From Sulfuricella denitrificans skB26 (GTDB lineage Bacteria; Pseudomonadota; Gammaproteobacteria; Burkholderiales; Sulfuricellaceae), in NCBI RefSeq assembly GCF_000297055.2, contig NC_022357.1, positions 620,001 to 684,000 of the forward strand: a stretch of DNA of 64,000 bases, read 5' to 3'. The notes beneath the pieces are model-generated. The model made no database searches. It was not told where the DNA came from and saw only the letters and a program-made list of their open reading frames with translations. How positions within the stretch are numbered: the first letter of the stretch is position 1; the number at the start of each line of letters is the position of its first letter. Positions 39,628 to 48,820 of this stretch are shown in pieces. Both the position numbers and the translations under genes were made by a program.

Positions 39628-39977
39628 GCACTTCACCCATCCGAATCTACCATAATCCCCGCTGCTCCAAGAGCCGCTCGGCCTGCGCGCTGATCGCCGA
39701 AAATGGCATTGCCGCCGAAGTGGTGGAATACCTCCAGACACCGCCCTCCAAGAAAGAGCTTCGTGCCTTGTTGAAAAAGCTGGGCATGAAGCCGGACGAA
39801 CTCGTGCGCCAGGGTGAAGCGGAATTCAAGGAATTTTATGCGGGCCGGACACTCACTGACGAGGAATGGCTGGATGCCATGGTGGCGCACCCGATCCTGA
39901 TCGAGCGGCCCATCGTAGTCTGCGGCGACAAAGCCATCGTGGCGCGGCCGCCGGAGAGGGTGCTGGAATTGCTGTAA
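39624..39977 (+). CDS. ArsC-family thiol reductase (arsenate reductase-like, YfgD type)
   Basis: The 117-residue product belongs to the thioredoxin-fold ArsC/Spx family. The N-terminus RIYHNPRCSKSRSA holds the single catalytic cysteine (residue 14), and HPILIERPIVV holds the conserved arginine. No other ars genes are nearby. The coupling to a ribosome GTPase suggests a housekeeping YfgD-like role rather than dedicated arsenic resistance. Use of arsenate is possible but not shown. Confidence 0.85.
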   Translation: MSTSPIRIYHNPRCSKSRSACALIAENGIAAEVVEYLQTPPSKKELRALLKKLGMKPDELVRQGEAEFKEFYAGRTLTDEEWLDAMVAHPILIERPIVVCGDKAIVARPPERVLELL

Positions 39978-40308
39978 CGCGGAATGGGCTCGCTTGCCGG
40001 GCAGGCCCCGTTGTCAGGCTAAATTACCGGTTCCAGCTGGTCACGGGGTCACCAGCAGCCACGAAGTCTTGCAATCAATTGCGCGCTTTTCAAATACTCC
40101 CAAATAGCATACATTGTATGACTGAAAGCCCCTGAAATTCTGTTGTCTGCACGTAATGCACGCAACAAGTGCAGCAAGAATTAACCGAGCCTGACCTATA
40201 GATTCAGCATGCCAATAAGCTATACTGCGCTTAATGACGCACGGGTTTTAACCTGTCGGATAAATTTAAAGACGCTCTGGATGAAAATTCAATTCCTGTA
40301 AATAAATT
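39978..40308. other. 331-bp intergenic region upstream of the PilZ-GGDEF-EAL gene
   Basis: No gene or RNA was recognised. There is a small hairpin GCTGGT...ACCAGC (40036-40056), and an inverted repeat CTGCAC...GTGCAG (40147-40174) that could be a binding site. A possible -10 box TATACT (40221-40226) has no good -35 box. The sequence becomes AT-richer toward the next gene. Confidence 0.5.
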
Positions 40309-43300
40309 ATGGAAAAACGTTCCTTAACTCGTTTTGCTGTGAGCCTGGATGCTGTGTGCAGTGCACCCGGTATGGGGCACTGCACAGTTGAAATTCGGGA
40401 CTTTAGCCTCGGTGGTGTATTTGTATCCTACGATCCTTCTTTTGATACAAAGCAAGCTCAAAAATTTCAGCTTGTTAATGGAAATTTCATAGAGATTCGC
40501 TGCACGGTTCCCGCACTACCTGACGAGAAGACGCTATTGTTTCAAGGGCGTGTGGTTCGTGCGGACCGAACCGGTGCGGGCATCGCTTTTGTTGAACCCG
40601 ACCTTGGTTCACTGCATCTCTTGCATGATTTTGCAAAACAGTTCCGGCCAAGCCAGCCCTTTCAGCCAGCCAAGAGTACATCCCCCGCCGAGGCGCCCAA
40701 GGTAAATGGGCACGCTTTGCTGCTTGTATGCCAGCAGTTGGCTGAAAAGTGTGTTCAGCCAATAATCAATTCTTTTTTTGAGAAAGTAACCAATCGCCTG
40801 GTTGCCGTGGCTGAAGAGGTTCAGAACTTTATTGATAAAAATGCTTATTACGAGGCATTGAGTATTTTCAATGAGCAGGAAAATACGTTCAAGCGCGAAT
40901 TTGCAGTACAGATGAAAAAGCAACTTGATCCATTTGTTGACCACGCCAAAAAGTCTTCAAGCCAGCCAGAGCGGGAGTTTTCGGAGTTTACACTTGCACT
41001 TGTCGAAGAGGATGAGTTTGAGGAATGGTTGGCTTATTCGGAAATGGCAAGAAAACTCGAAGCGGAGTTTCAAGGCCAATTGCATGAGCTTAACCATCGC
41101 TTAAATATTCTGGTAAATGAATCTGTTGATAAGGAAACCAATCCATTTGCTCCTGGCTCATTCGGCAAGGGGTTTCAGGATACGCTGAAGACTGTTGCTG
41201 TGGATAGCAAAGTACTTCAAGTCAGCTATGCGACATTCAAGGAAGTGCTGTCTGCCTCATTAGGTGAGATGTACGACAATATCAATAAATATCTGAATGA
41301 GAACGGTGTAAAGCTGGATTTAAAAAATCAATATAAAATCAAAGCCTCCGGTGAGGGTGCTCCACGACCAACCACAGAAATTCAGCAACCGGCAGAGAAG
41401 TCTTTTCTGCAATCCCCTTTGTCTACCGAGAAGGGCGAGCCTGTCCCCGACAATCAGAAGGATGATGGCGGCGTCTCGACTGGCCGTAGCCAAAGCGATA
41501 TTACCCCCGGGGGTAAGTCAGCTCCGCAGGACTGGTATAGCCTGGTGAAGTACTTGGGAAATCTGCAGCAAAACGTAGCGCAACAGGGAGGGTATCAACC
41601 AGCTGGAATGGGGCAACCGCAGCTTGTCGGAGGTGGCTCTGTGGCAAACGTGACCCAGAATCAGCTGTTTTACACGCCGAATGAGCTGCTTTCAGCATTG
41701 TCTCGCGTTCATTTTTCAGAAAAGCTGCAGCCTTTTGCCGGGGGTTTCCAGCAGGACGTTAAATCACAGCTGATGTCAGTACTGTCACATGGGAACGAGG
41801 ATGGTGAAAATAAGCAACTGCCAGAGCGAGAAGGACGAATTCTGGATATTGCGGGAAACCTGTTCGATTCTGTTCTGGAAGATAAGTTGGTTGCGAATAA
41901 TGTAAGGCCTTGGCTGCAACAATTCTCCATTCCTATAGTCAAGATGGCGCTTCAGGATGATTCGCTTTTTTCTGATAAGTCTCATCTTGCACGCCAGGTG
42001 ATCAACAGCCTTGCGCAACTGGAATTGTATGGTGAGGATGGCGGCGATATGGGCAATAATGCCGTAAGAAAAAGGATCAATCAGCTTATTGCTGAGGTTA
42101 CAGATGCAGAAGAAGTTACGCCTCAGCTATTTGAGAAGATGTTGAATAGTTTTAGGTTGCTGATTCGGCTTCAGGACAAGGCTTACAAGGAAAACCTGGA
42201 GGATGTGTATGTTGCTTGTGAAGAGGAGCAGCGGATCAGTGCAACCAATGGTGCAAACAACGTTGCTGCGGGTTCATCTGATAGTAAACAGGAAAAATCG
42301 CCGGGAGCACCGGCGTCTGAAGATGATGGATTGTTAGAATGGAAAAAACAGGTTCGTCGACTTAAGGTTGGCGACTGGATTTTGTTTGATGATCCTATTG
42401 CTCCTCAGCGTCGGCGCTTGGCGTGGATTTCCAAGAGTTCTGAAAGATTTGTCTTCGTGAATGTGAAGGGTTTGAAAGAGTTGACCCTGAGCCAGACTGA
42501 GCTTGCGAAGCAATTACGGAGTGGCACGTCAGTTGTCCTGGATGACGGCGGAGAACCGTTGATTGATCGCGCTCAAACAGCCATGCTGCAAAAGATGCAC
42601 CGTCAGCTTTTGCATGAATCGACGCATGATCAATTAACTGGCTTGATTAACCGGCGTGAATTTGAAAGGTTCCTGGCTCAGGCACTGGTAAGTTCACAGC
42701 AATTGAATCAACATCACGCAATCTGTTACATCGATCTGGACCAATTTAGCGTGGTCAACAACACGTTTGGTTACGGCGGTGGAGATCGATTGCTGGTAGA
42801 GGTGACAAAGCTACTGAAGGATGAGTTGGGCGATCGTGGCATGGTTGCCCGTATAGGGGGCGATGAATTTGGCATGCTGCTTGAAAACTGTACAGTTGAA
42901 GAGGTGCTGGAAATTACCGCTCGGCAGAAGGCGGCTATTACAAATTATCGATTTATCAGCGATGAAAAAAGTCTTGCGATATCTTTCAGTGCAGGGCTCG
43001 TCGCAATAGAGCCGGAGAGTGACAGTGTGGCTACGCTTTTGCAGGCGGCAGAAGCGAGTTGTCGCAGTGCACGTGGCAAAGGAACCAACTACGTCCAAGT
43101 GTACAACCCGGATGACGAGGGAATGTCCCGTCACAAGCATGCCGTCGAGTGGGTAACAAAAATTGATGAAGCCCTGGATAATGATTCCCTGGTGCTTCGC
43201 TATCAACCGATTGCACGAATATCCAGAAAAAATCCTCTGTTACATCATGCTGAAATATTGTTAGGCGTACCGGATGAGCAAGGAAACCTTATCTCTCCTG

Positions 43301-43896
43301 TGGATTTCATCTTTGCTGCGGAGAGTTTCCGGCGAATGGTCGCTGTTGATCGCTGGGTGGTTCAAAACGTATTCCGCTGGATGGGAACCCATGGTCGAGA
43401 GTTGGAAAAAGTGGGTGGATTTGCGATTAATTTGTCCGGGGCATCCTTGAATGAAGAAGGATTTATTGATTTCGTCCTTGAGCAAGCAAAGATTTTAAAG
43501 GTGCCAATGGAAAAGGTCTGCTTCGAAGTGACTGAAACCGCAGGAATTGCGAATCTTTCCAATGCCTCGGAGTTTATTCTGGAGGTTAAGAAAACTGGCT
43601 GTACATTTGCATTGGATGATTTTGGCAGTGGCTTGTCATCGTATGCCTACTTGAAGAATCTGCCGGTAGACTTTTTGAAAATTGACGGTGCATTCGTCAA
43701 GAATATGGACTCAAATCCCTATGACTATGCGGTAGTGAAATCCATTACTGAAATTGGACACTTCATGGGGAAAGGGATTATTGCCGAATACGTGGAAAAT
43801 GAAAGCATACTTAATATGCTACGCGAAATCGGCGTAGATTATGCGCAAGGATATGTCATCGGAAAGCCGCTCGTCTTGAGTTCGCTGGCAGCCTGA
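40309..43896 (+). CDS. PilZ-DUF1631-GGDEF-EAL cyclic di-GMP protein
   Basis: This 1195-residue cytosolic protein joins four parts. PilZ (about 1-105) carries both c-di-GMP-binding motifs, R4xxxR8 and D31FSLGG36. A long DUF1631 region covers about 120-700. A GGDEF domain follows with RIGGDEFGMLLE at 850-854. A C-terminal EAL domain begins near 970. In the EAL domain the signature is EIL (982-984), but VTETAG, DDFGSG (1103-1108), LKIDGAF and AQGYVIGKP are present, so phosphodiesterase activity is possible. The gene stands alone and is visibly richer in A and T than its neighbours. Confidence 0.88.
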   Translation: MEKRSLTRFAVSLDAVCSAPGMGHCTVEIRDFSLGGVFVSYDPSFDTKQAQKFQLVNGNFIEIRCTVPALPDEKTLLFQGRVVRADRTGAGIAFVEPDLGSLHLLHDFAKQFRPSQPFQPAKSTSPAEAPKVNGHALLLVCQQLAEKCVQPIINSFFEKVTNRLVAVAEEVQNFIDKNAYYEALSIFNEQENTFKREFAVQMKKQLDPFVDHAKKSSSQPEREFSEFTLALVEEDEFEEWLAYSEMARKLEAEFQGQLHELNHRLNILVNESVDKETNPFAPGSFGKGFQDTLKTVAVDSKVLQVSYATFKEVLSASLGEMYDNINKYLNENGVKLDLKNQYKIKASGEGAPRPTTEIQQPAEKSFLQSPLSTEKGEPVPDNQKDDGGVSTGRSQSDITPGGKSAPQDWYSLVKYLGNLQQNVAQQGGYQPAGMGQPQLVGGGSVANVTQNQLFYTPNELLSALSRVHFSEKLQPFAGGFQQDVKSQLMSVLSHGNEDGENKQLPEREGRILDIAGNLFDSVLEDKLVANNVRPWLQQFSIPIVKMALQDDSLFSDKSHLARQVINSLAQLELYGEDGGDMGNNAVRKRINQLIAEVTDAEEVTPQLFEKMLNSFRLLIRLQDKAYKENLEDVYVACEEEQRISATNGANNVAAGSSDSKQEKSPGAPASEDDGLLEWKKQVRRLKVGDWILFDDPIAPQRRRLAWISKSSERFVFVNVKGLKELTLSQTELAKQLRSGTSVVLDDGGEPLIDRAQTAMLQKMHRQLLHESTHDQLTGLINRREFERFLAQALVSSQQLNQHHAICYIDLDQFSVVNNTFGYGGGDRLLVEVTKLLKDELGDRGMVARIGGDEFGMLLENCTVEEVLEITARQKAAITNYRFISDEKSLAISFSAGLVAIEPESDSVATLLQAAEASCRSARGKGTNYVQVYNPDDEGMSRHKHAVEWVTKIDEALDNDSLVLRYQPIARISRKNPLLHHAEILLGVPDEQGNLISPVDFIFAAESFRRMVAVDRWVVQNVFRWMGTHGRELEKVGGFAINLSGASLNEEGFIDFVLEQAKILKVPMEKVCFEVTETAGIANLSNASEFILEVKKTGCTFALDDFGSGLSSYAYLKNLPVDFLKIDGAFVKNMDSNPYDYAVVKSITEIGHFMGKGIIAEYVENESILNMLREIGVDYAQGYVIGKPLVLSSLAA

Positions 43897-44020
43897 TTCT
43901 GGCATTCGTTCATACAAAATTCCGGACGCCCTCCGGGTCGGTTCTAACATCACAACCGCCTTAACCATCGCGCAGAGCGCGTCAATCCGTAGGCTGGAAT
44001 TCGTGGAATGCCCCCTGTAA

Positions 44021-44338
44021 TCAGAGACTCGCATTGGCGTGTAGCCGTCGCTCCTCGATACAGTCGCTGTCGCCTACCTGATAGTCATGGCAGATCATCG
44101 GGCGGTGTTCGTAAATCGTGCACAGCATGGTGTTCCTGTCCAAGGCTGCACACCAGCCATCGTCAAGGCGCGCCATGACCCATCCGTCCCACTGGTCGCG
44201 TTCCGTCAATTCAGGCGGAATGTCGTCGTCACCCATCAGCATCACCTCTAGCCGGCAGCAGCAGGCTTTACACGAGGTGCACGATATGACTGGGCTATCG
44301 CCTGCATCGTTGGTATTGCTTTCTGCAAACAGTTTCAA
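44021..44338 (-). CDS. YkgJ-family cysteine cluster protein
   Basis: The 105-residue product has CTSCKACCCRLEV near residues 20-32, then CAALDRNTMLCTIYEHRP and a later CHDYQ. These cysteines are the YkgJ/UPF0153 cluster, predicted to bind zinc or an iron-sulfur centre. The function is unknown. Its start overlaps the end of the AI-2E-type transporter gene by 4 bases, so the two are cotranscribed. Confidence 0.85.
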   Translation of the reverse strand: MKLFAESNTNDAGDSPVISCTSCKACCCRLEVMLMGDDDIPPELTERDQWDGWVMARLDDGWCAALDRNTMLCTIYEHRPMICHDYQVGDSDCIEERRLHANASL

Positions 44339-45336
44339 ATTGCCCCGCCTTCCTTCAACTCGCTCTTGACGTAGGCATAATAAACCGGCGCAGCGACCAG
44401 CCCTGGCAGGCCGAATGCCGCTTCCATGACGAGCATGGCGGTCAGCAGTTCCCAGGCGTTGGCTTTGATTTGAGAACCGACGATTTTGGCGTTGAGGAAG
44501 TATTCCAACTTGTGAATGCTCACCAGGAAGAGCAGCGAGGTCATCGCCATCTGGAAGGAGTGGCCGAGGCTGACGATGACGATGGCGGTATTCGACAGGA
44601 TGTTGCCGAGGATGGGGATCAGGCCGGCGACGAAGGTGACGACGACCAGGGTGCTGGCGAAAGGGAGGTTGACGCCAGCCTGCGGCAGCACGACACCCAG
44701 GTAAATCCAGGTGAGGAAGGAGTTCAAAGCTGCGATTTTCATTTGGGCGAAGACGATGTTGCGGAATGCATCGCTGAATTTAACGGCGCGTTCTGTCAGG
44801 GCGGTAACAAAGGGCTTTCGAACTTCGATGGCAACCATTTCATAGAGTGAAAGCATGGCGCCGATGACCATTCCGATCAGCACATGGGCTAGAGTATGGC
44901 CAGCTTCCTTGCCCATGATTTTCAGTTCGCCGGAGTGCCCGCGCAGCCATTCTGCAAGATAGACTTTCAGCGCATCACCATCATGGGGCAGAGCGCTATA
45001 AATCCATTCGGGAAGGGATGATCGGGATGATTCCAGAATTTCTGCCAGCTTTTTCATGAAGGCGGCGGGGCCGCCACTTTCGGCGCGCAGGATGGTAAGA
45101 ATGCCGATGACGCCAGCCACGAGCAGAGTGATCACCAGTCCGGAAACCAGGATGACGGACAGGATTTTGGCGTTTCTTCCGGACAGCTTGGCGATTGCGA
45201 GCCGGGCGGCAATAAGGTGGATCAGGTGGTAAACCAGCAGGCCGACCAGCAGCGCAGGTAGCAGCTTGAGCTTGAGTATCAGAAGCAGGGCAAGGGCAGT
45301 TAGCAGCCATGAGGCTTGGCGATGGGTGAGGGTCAT
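44335..45336 (-). CDS. AI-2E/PerM-family transporter
   Basis: The 333-residue inner-membrane protein has about seven or eight hydrophobic segments, with the family motif FVAGLIPILGNILSNTAIVI around residues 235-255 and a soluble stretch near 85-135. The family (UPF0118) includes autoinducer-2 and sodium/proton exporters, so the substrate cannot be told from sequence. It is the first gene of a two-gene unit with the YkgJ-like protein. Confidence 0.85.
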   Translation of the reverse strand: MTLTHRQASWLLTALALLLILKLKLLPALLVGLLVYHLIHLIAARLAIAKLSGRNAKILSVILVSGLVITLLVAGVIGILTILRAESGGPAAFMKKLAEILESSRSSLPEWIYSALPHDGDALKVYLAEWLRGHSGELKIMGKEAGHTLAHVLIGMVIGAMLSLYEMVAIEVRKPFVTALTERAVKFSDAFRNIVFAQMKIAALNSFLTWIYLGVVLPQAGVNLPFASTLVVVTFVAGLIPILGNILSNTAIVIVSLGHSFQMAMTSLLFLVSIHKLEYFLNAKIVGSQIKANAWELLTAMLVMEAAFGLPGLVAAPVYYAYVKSELKEGGAI

Positions 45337-45503
45337 TGATTGTGCATGTTTGGACAGGGCTGATGATCGGCCATTATCGCCTTAAATGGCATAAGTCGCA
45401 CGGGTTCGCGGTGCTATGCCTTGCAAAATGGGGAAATCACCCCATATTAAGCAGCGTCGTTTCAGAAGCATTTGAGATATAATCCTGTTTTTTGGAGGGT
45501 ACC

Positions 45504-45755
45504 ATGCCAATTTACGAATATCGTTGTTCTTCTTGCGGTTTCCAGAAGGAATACATACAGAAAATGAGCGATGCGCCGCTCACCGCTTGCCCCGAGTGCA
45601 AGCAGGAGTCTTTCGCCAAGATGTTGTCCGCCGCCGGCTTCCAGCTCAAGGGTAGCGGCTGGTATCAGACCGATTTCAAAGGCGGTTCCAAGCCCAAGGA
45701 AGAGACCAAGGCTGCCGCGCCCTCCTGTTGCGCTGGCGGAAGCTGCGCCAGCTAG
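45504..45755 (+). CDS. FmdB-family zinc-ribbon protein
   Basis: The 83-residue product begins MPIYEYRCSSCGFQKEY and has a second CPEC pair, forming the regulatory FmdB-type zinc ribbon. The end SCCAGGSCAS is cysteine-rich. ATG 45504 follows GGAGGG; an in-frame start at 45492 is too early. TATAAT at 45478-45483 is a possible -10 box. The next gene starts immediately after its stop. FmdB-DUF502-aspS is a conserved order in betaproteobacteria. Confidence 0.9.
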   Translation: MPIYEYRCSSCGFQKEYIQKMSDAPLTACPECKQESFAKMLSAAGFQLKGSGWYQTDFKGGSKPKEETKAAAPSCCAGGSCAS

Positions 45756-46379
45756 ATGACCAAGCGTTATTTCCTCACCGGGCTGCTGATCTGGGTGCCG
45801 CTTGGCATCACCGTTTGGGTATTGAAGCTGCTGATCGGCAGCATGGATCAGAGCCTGCTGCTGCTGCCTTTTTCGTTTCGGCCGGAAAGCTGGCTGGGCA
45901 TGTCCCTGCCGGGCCTGGGCACGATCCTGACGATAGGTGTGATCCTGCTCACCGGCATGCTGACCACGAACATCGTCGGACAGCGCCTGATCCAGTTCTG
46001 GGAAAGCGTGCTGGCACGCATTCCGGTGGTGAAGTCGATCTATTACAGCGTCAAGCAGGTCAGCGATACGCTGTTTTCAGGCAGCGGTGAGGCTTTCCGC
46101 AAGGTGTTGCTGGTGCGTTACCCCCACCCCGAGGCGTGGTCGCTGGCATTCCAGACCAATCTGCCCCGGGATGTCGGTTCCAGTCTGGACGGCGAATATG
46201 TGGGTGTGTTCGTTCCGACCACGCCCAGCCCGGTCAACGGGTTTTATTTCTTCGTCAAAAAAAGCGAGACCATCGAAGTCGGAATCAGCGTGGATGATGC
46301 CTTGAAGTACATCATCTCGATGGGGGTGGTGACATCTGCCGACAAGGAATCTCCCGCCCGGGTCTATCCGGGCAATTGA
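45756..46379 (+). CDS. DUF502 family membrane protein
   Basis: The 207-residue product has two membrane segments (about 7-27 and 51-72) followed by the family core RIPVVKSIYYSVKQVSDTLF and a soluble C-terminal domain with VFVPTTPSPVNGFYFFV. The function is unknown. It directly abuts the FmdB gene and is 49 nt before aspS, so it is probably cotranscribed with both. Confidence 0.88.
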   Translation: MTKRYFLTGLLIWVPLGITVWVLKLLIGSMDQSLLLLPFSFRPESWLGMSLPGLGTILTIGVILLTGMLTTNIVGQRLIQFWESVLARIPVVKSIYYSVKQVSDTLFSGSGEAFRKVLLVRYPHPEAWSLAFQTNLPRDVGSSLDGEYVGVFVPTTPSPVNGFYFFVKKSETIEVGISVDDALKYIISMGVVTSADKESPARVYPGN

Positions 46380-46428
46380 AAACCGCGTTTCCCCGTTTTA
46401 TTTTCCTTAAGTCAAAATTGGATTGAGC

Positions 46429-48225
46429 ATGCGAACTCATTATTGCGGCGACGTTAACCGTAGCCACTTAGATCAAACCGTTACCCTGTGCGGCTGGGCG
46501 CATCGCCGCCGCGACCATGGCGGGGTGATTTTCATCGACCTGCGCGACCGCGAGGGCTTGGTGCAGGTGGTGTGCGACCCCGACCGTGCCGCGACTTTCG
46601 CCACGGCAGAGGCTATCCGCAATGAGTTCGTGCTGAAAATTACCGGCCTGGTGCGCAATCGCCCGGAAGGCACGGTCAACCCGAATCTCTCCACCGGCGA
46701 GATCGAGGTGCTGGCGCAGGAAATCGAAATCCTCAATGCATCGGCGCCTATCCCTTTCCAGCTTGACGACGAGAACCTGAGCGAAACCGTGCGCCTGACG
46801 CACCGTTACCTCGACCTGCGCCGCCCGGCGATGCAGAAGAACATGATGCTGCGCTACCAAGTGTCCAAGAACCTGCGTCACGCCCTCGACGAGCAGGGTT
46901 TTATCGAGCTGGAAACGCCGATGCTGACCCGCTCCACCCCGGAAGGCGCGCGCGACTATCTGGTACCGTCCCGCGTCCACCCCGGTCATTTCTATGCATT
47001 GCCGCAGTCGCCGCAGTTGTTCAAGCAGCTGTTGATGGTGTCCGGCTTTGACCGCTACTACCAGATCGTCAAATGCTTTCGCGACGAGGATCTGCGCGCC
47101 GACCGCCAGCCAGAATTCACCCAGGTGGATATCGAAACCTCGTTTCTGAACGAGCAGCAGATAACCGATCTGGTCGAGACCATGATGCGCCGTTTGTTCA
47201 AGACCGTGCTCGACGTTGACCTGCCCGATTTTCCGCGCATGACCTGGGCCGAGGCGATGCGGCGCTATGGCTCGGACAAGCCCGACCTGCGCGTGACCCT
47301 GGAACTGACCGACCTTACCGACGTGATGAAGGATGTGGATTTCAAGGTCTTCAGCACTCCCGCCAACTCGCCCACCGGTCGAGTAGTGGCTCTGCGCGTG
47401 CCCAAGGGCAGTGAAATCACCCGCGGTGAGATCGATGCCTATACTCAGTTCGTCGCCATCTACGGCGCTCGTGGCCTGGCTTACATCAAGGTCAACGATG
47501 TCGCCAAGGGCCGCGAAGGCTTGCAGTCGCCGATCGTCAAAAACCTGTCGGACGCTGCGCTCAAGGCGGTGATCGAACGCACCGGTGCAACCGATGGCGA
47601 CCTGATTTTCTTTGGTGCCGACACGGCGAAAGTGGTGAACGAAGCGCTCGGTGCACTGCGCGCCAAGATCGGCCACGAGCGCGGCTTTGCCGAAGGCGCC
47701 TGGAAGCCGCTGTGGGTGGTGGATTTCCCGATGTTCGAACGCGACGAGGAAGGCAATCGCTGGCAAGCGTTGCATCATCCCTTTACCGCACCGGCAGACG
47801 GCCATGAGGAATTGCTGTCGAGTGATCCCGGCAAGGCGTTGTCCAAGGCCTACGATTTCGTGCTTAACGGCTGGGAACTGGGCGGCGGCTCGATCCGTAT
47901 CCACCGCCAGGAAATTCAGTCCAAGGTATTCCAGGCGCTCAATATCAGCGCCGAGGAAGCCCAGGAGAAATTCGGCTTCCTGCTCGAAGCTCTGCAATAC
48001 GGCGCACCGCCCCACGGCGGTCTGGCGCTCGGGCTTGACCGCCTGGTCACGCTGATGGCGGGTGCGGAATCGATCCGCGATGTAATCGCTTTCCCTAAAA
48101 CCCAGCGTGCTTCCTGCCTGCTTACCCAGGCACCGAACGCAGTGGACGAGAAGCAGTTGCGTGAATTGCACATTCGTTTGCGCCAGCAAGTGCAGACCCA
48201 GGTGGAAGTGGAGAAGGTCGATTAA
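46429..48225 (+). CDS. aspS: Aspartyl-tRNA synthetase
   Basis: AspRS charges tRNA-Asp. The 598-residue product has the OB-fold anticodon domain ([20 protein letters not shown]), class II motif 2 ([18 protein letters not shown]) and motif 3 ([10 protein letters not shown]), plus the bacterial GAD insertion (about 280-420). The ATG at 46429 is chosen over a TTG two codons earlier. Betaproteobacteria often use a non-discriminating form that also charges tRNA-Asn; whether this applies here depends on gatCAB elsewhere. Confidence 0.97.
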   Translation: MRTHYCGDVNRSHLDQTVTLCGWAHRRRDHGGVIFIDLRDREGLVQVVCDPDRAATFATAEAIRNEFVLKITGLVRNRPEGTVNPNLSTGEIEVLAQEIEILNASAPIPFQLDDENLSETVRLTHRYLDLRRPAMQKNMMLRYQVSKNLRHALDEQGFIELETPMLTRSTPEGARDYLVPSRVHPGHFYALPQSPQLFKQLLMVSGFDRYYQIVKCFRDEDLRADRQPEFTQVDIETSFLNEQQITDLVETMMRRLFKTVLDVDLPDFPRMTWAEAMRRYGSDKPDLRVTLELTDLTDVMKDVDFKVFSTPANSPTGRVVALRVPKGSEITRGEIDAYTQFVAIYGARGLAYIKVNDVAKGREGLQSPIVKNLSDAALKAVIERTGATDGDLIFFGADTAKVVNEALGALRAKIGHERGFAEGAWKPLWVVDFPMFERDEEGNRWQALHHPFTAPADGHEELLSSDPGKALSKAYDFVLNGWELGGGSIRIHRQEIQSKVFQALNISAEEAQEKFGFLLEALQYGAPPHGGLALGLDRLVTLMAGAESIRDVIAFPKTQRASCLLTQAPNAVDEKQLRELHIRLRQQVQTQVEVEKVD

Positions 48226-48227
48226 AC

Positions 48228-48248
48228 TTCTGCGTCCTCTGTGGTGAA
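48228..48248 (+). repeat. CTCTGTG-type doublet upstream of nudB
   Basis: TTCTGCGTCC and TCTGTGGTGAA form an imperfect doublet, between the aspS stop and the nudB TTG. It resembles the elements before fusA (14685) and nadA (48772). Confidence 0.4.
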
Positions 48249-48253
48249 AGCGG

Positions 48254-48706
48254 TTGGTTAAAACGCATAAAATTCCGGTCTCGGTGCTGGTGGTGATCTA
48301 CGCTTCAGATCAGCAGGTGCTGTTGCTGGAGCGGGCCGATCATCCTGGATACTGGCAGTCGGTGACGGGGAGTTGTGATCCTGGCGAGAACCTGCGCCAG
48401 ACCGCGGTGCGCGAAGTGCGTGAGGAGACCGGTCTGGATGCCGAGAAGTACACGCTTACCGACTGGAACCTGCAGTTTGAATTCGAAATTTTCGAAGAAT
48501 GGCGCCACCGCTATGCGCCGGGAGTCACGCGCAACACCGAACACGTGTTCGGGCTGGAGTTGCCGCAGCCTTTTCCGGTCACTCTGGAACCCAGGGAGCA
48601 TTTGAATTTCCAATGGCTGCCTTGCGGCGAGGCTGAGAAGAAGGTGTTTTCCTGGACCAATGCCGCGGCGCTGGAAAAACTGCCGGGAATAGTGAAAGTA
48701 GTTTAA
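48254..48706 (+). CDS. nudB: Dihydroneopterin triphosphate diphosphatase NudB
   Basis: NudB removes pyrophosphate from dihydroneopterin triphosphate in folate synthesis, and also acts on dATP. The 150-residue product has a complete Nudix box starting GSCDPGENLRQTAVREV and ending REETGL (about 39-61), plus the family stretch RHRYAPGVTRNTEHVF. The only usable start is the TTG at 48254 (MVKTHKIPVSVLVVIYA). A stop codon lies just upstream in frame. It follows aspS, as in E. coli. Confidence 0.92.
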   Translation: MVKTHKIPVSVLVVIYASDQQVLLLERADHPGYWQSVTGSCDPGENLRQTAVREVREETGLDAEKYTLTDWNLQFEFEIFEEWRHRYAPGVTRNTEHVFGLELPQPFPVTLEPREHLNFQWLPCGEAEKKVFSWTNAAALEKLPGIVKVV

Positions 48707-48718
48707 AAATCATTTGCT

Positions 48719-48792
48719 ACAGAGACCAAAAGTAGGCCCTCCAGGCGGCGCAGAGAGAAGATTGGTTTTTTATCTCTGTGATCTCTGTGACC
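48719..48792. repeat. ATCTCTGTG direct repeat and paired CAGAGA arms upstream of nadA
   Basis: ATCTCTGTG occurs twice in tandem (48772-48789). ACAGAGA (48719-48725) and CAGAGA (48751-48756) upstream can pair with the TCTCTG cores. The element fills most of the nudB-nadA gap. It is looser than the TGAG-heptamer hairpins and may be a different family. Confidence 0.45.
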
Positions 48793-48820
48793 AAGTTTTG
48801 TTTGGGATAAACTAACACCC

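Noticed and set aside
40229-40262. GEMM (c-di-GMP) riboswitch upstream of the PilZ-GGDEF-EAL gene
   Set aside because: Only GACGCAcGG resembles the aptamer. The other conserved blocks and the tetraloop-receptor pair are absent.
43897-44020. Long-range inverted repeat GGCATTC/GAATGCC between convergent genes
   Set aside because: The seven-base arms are about 100 nt apart and no T run follows, so no feature can be supported.
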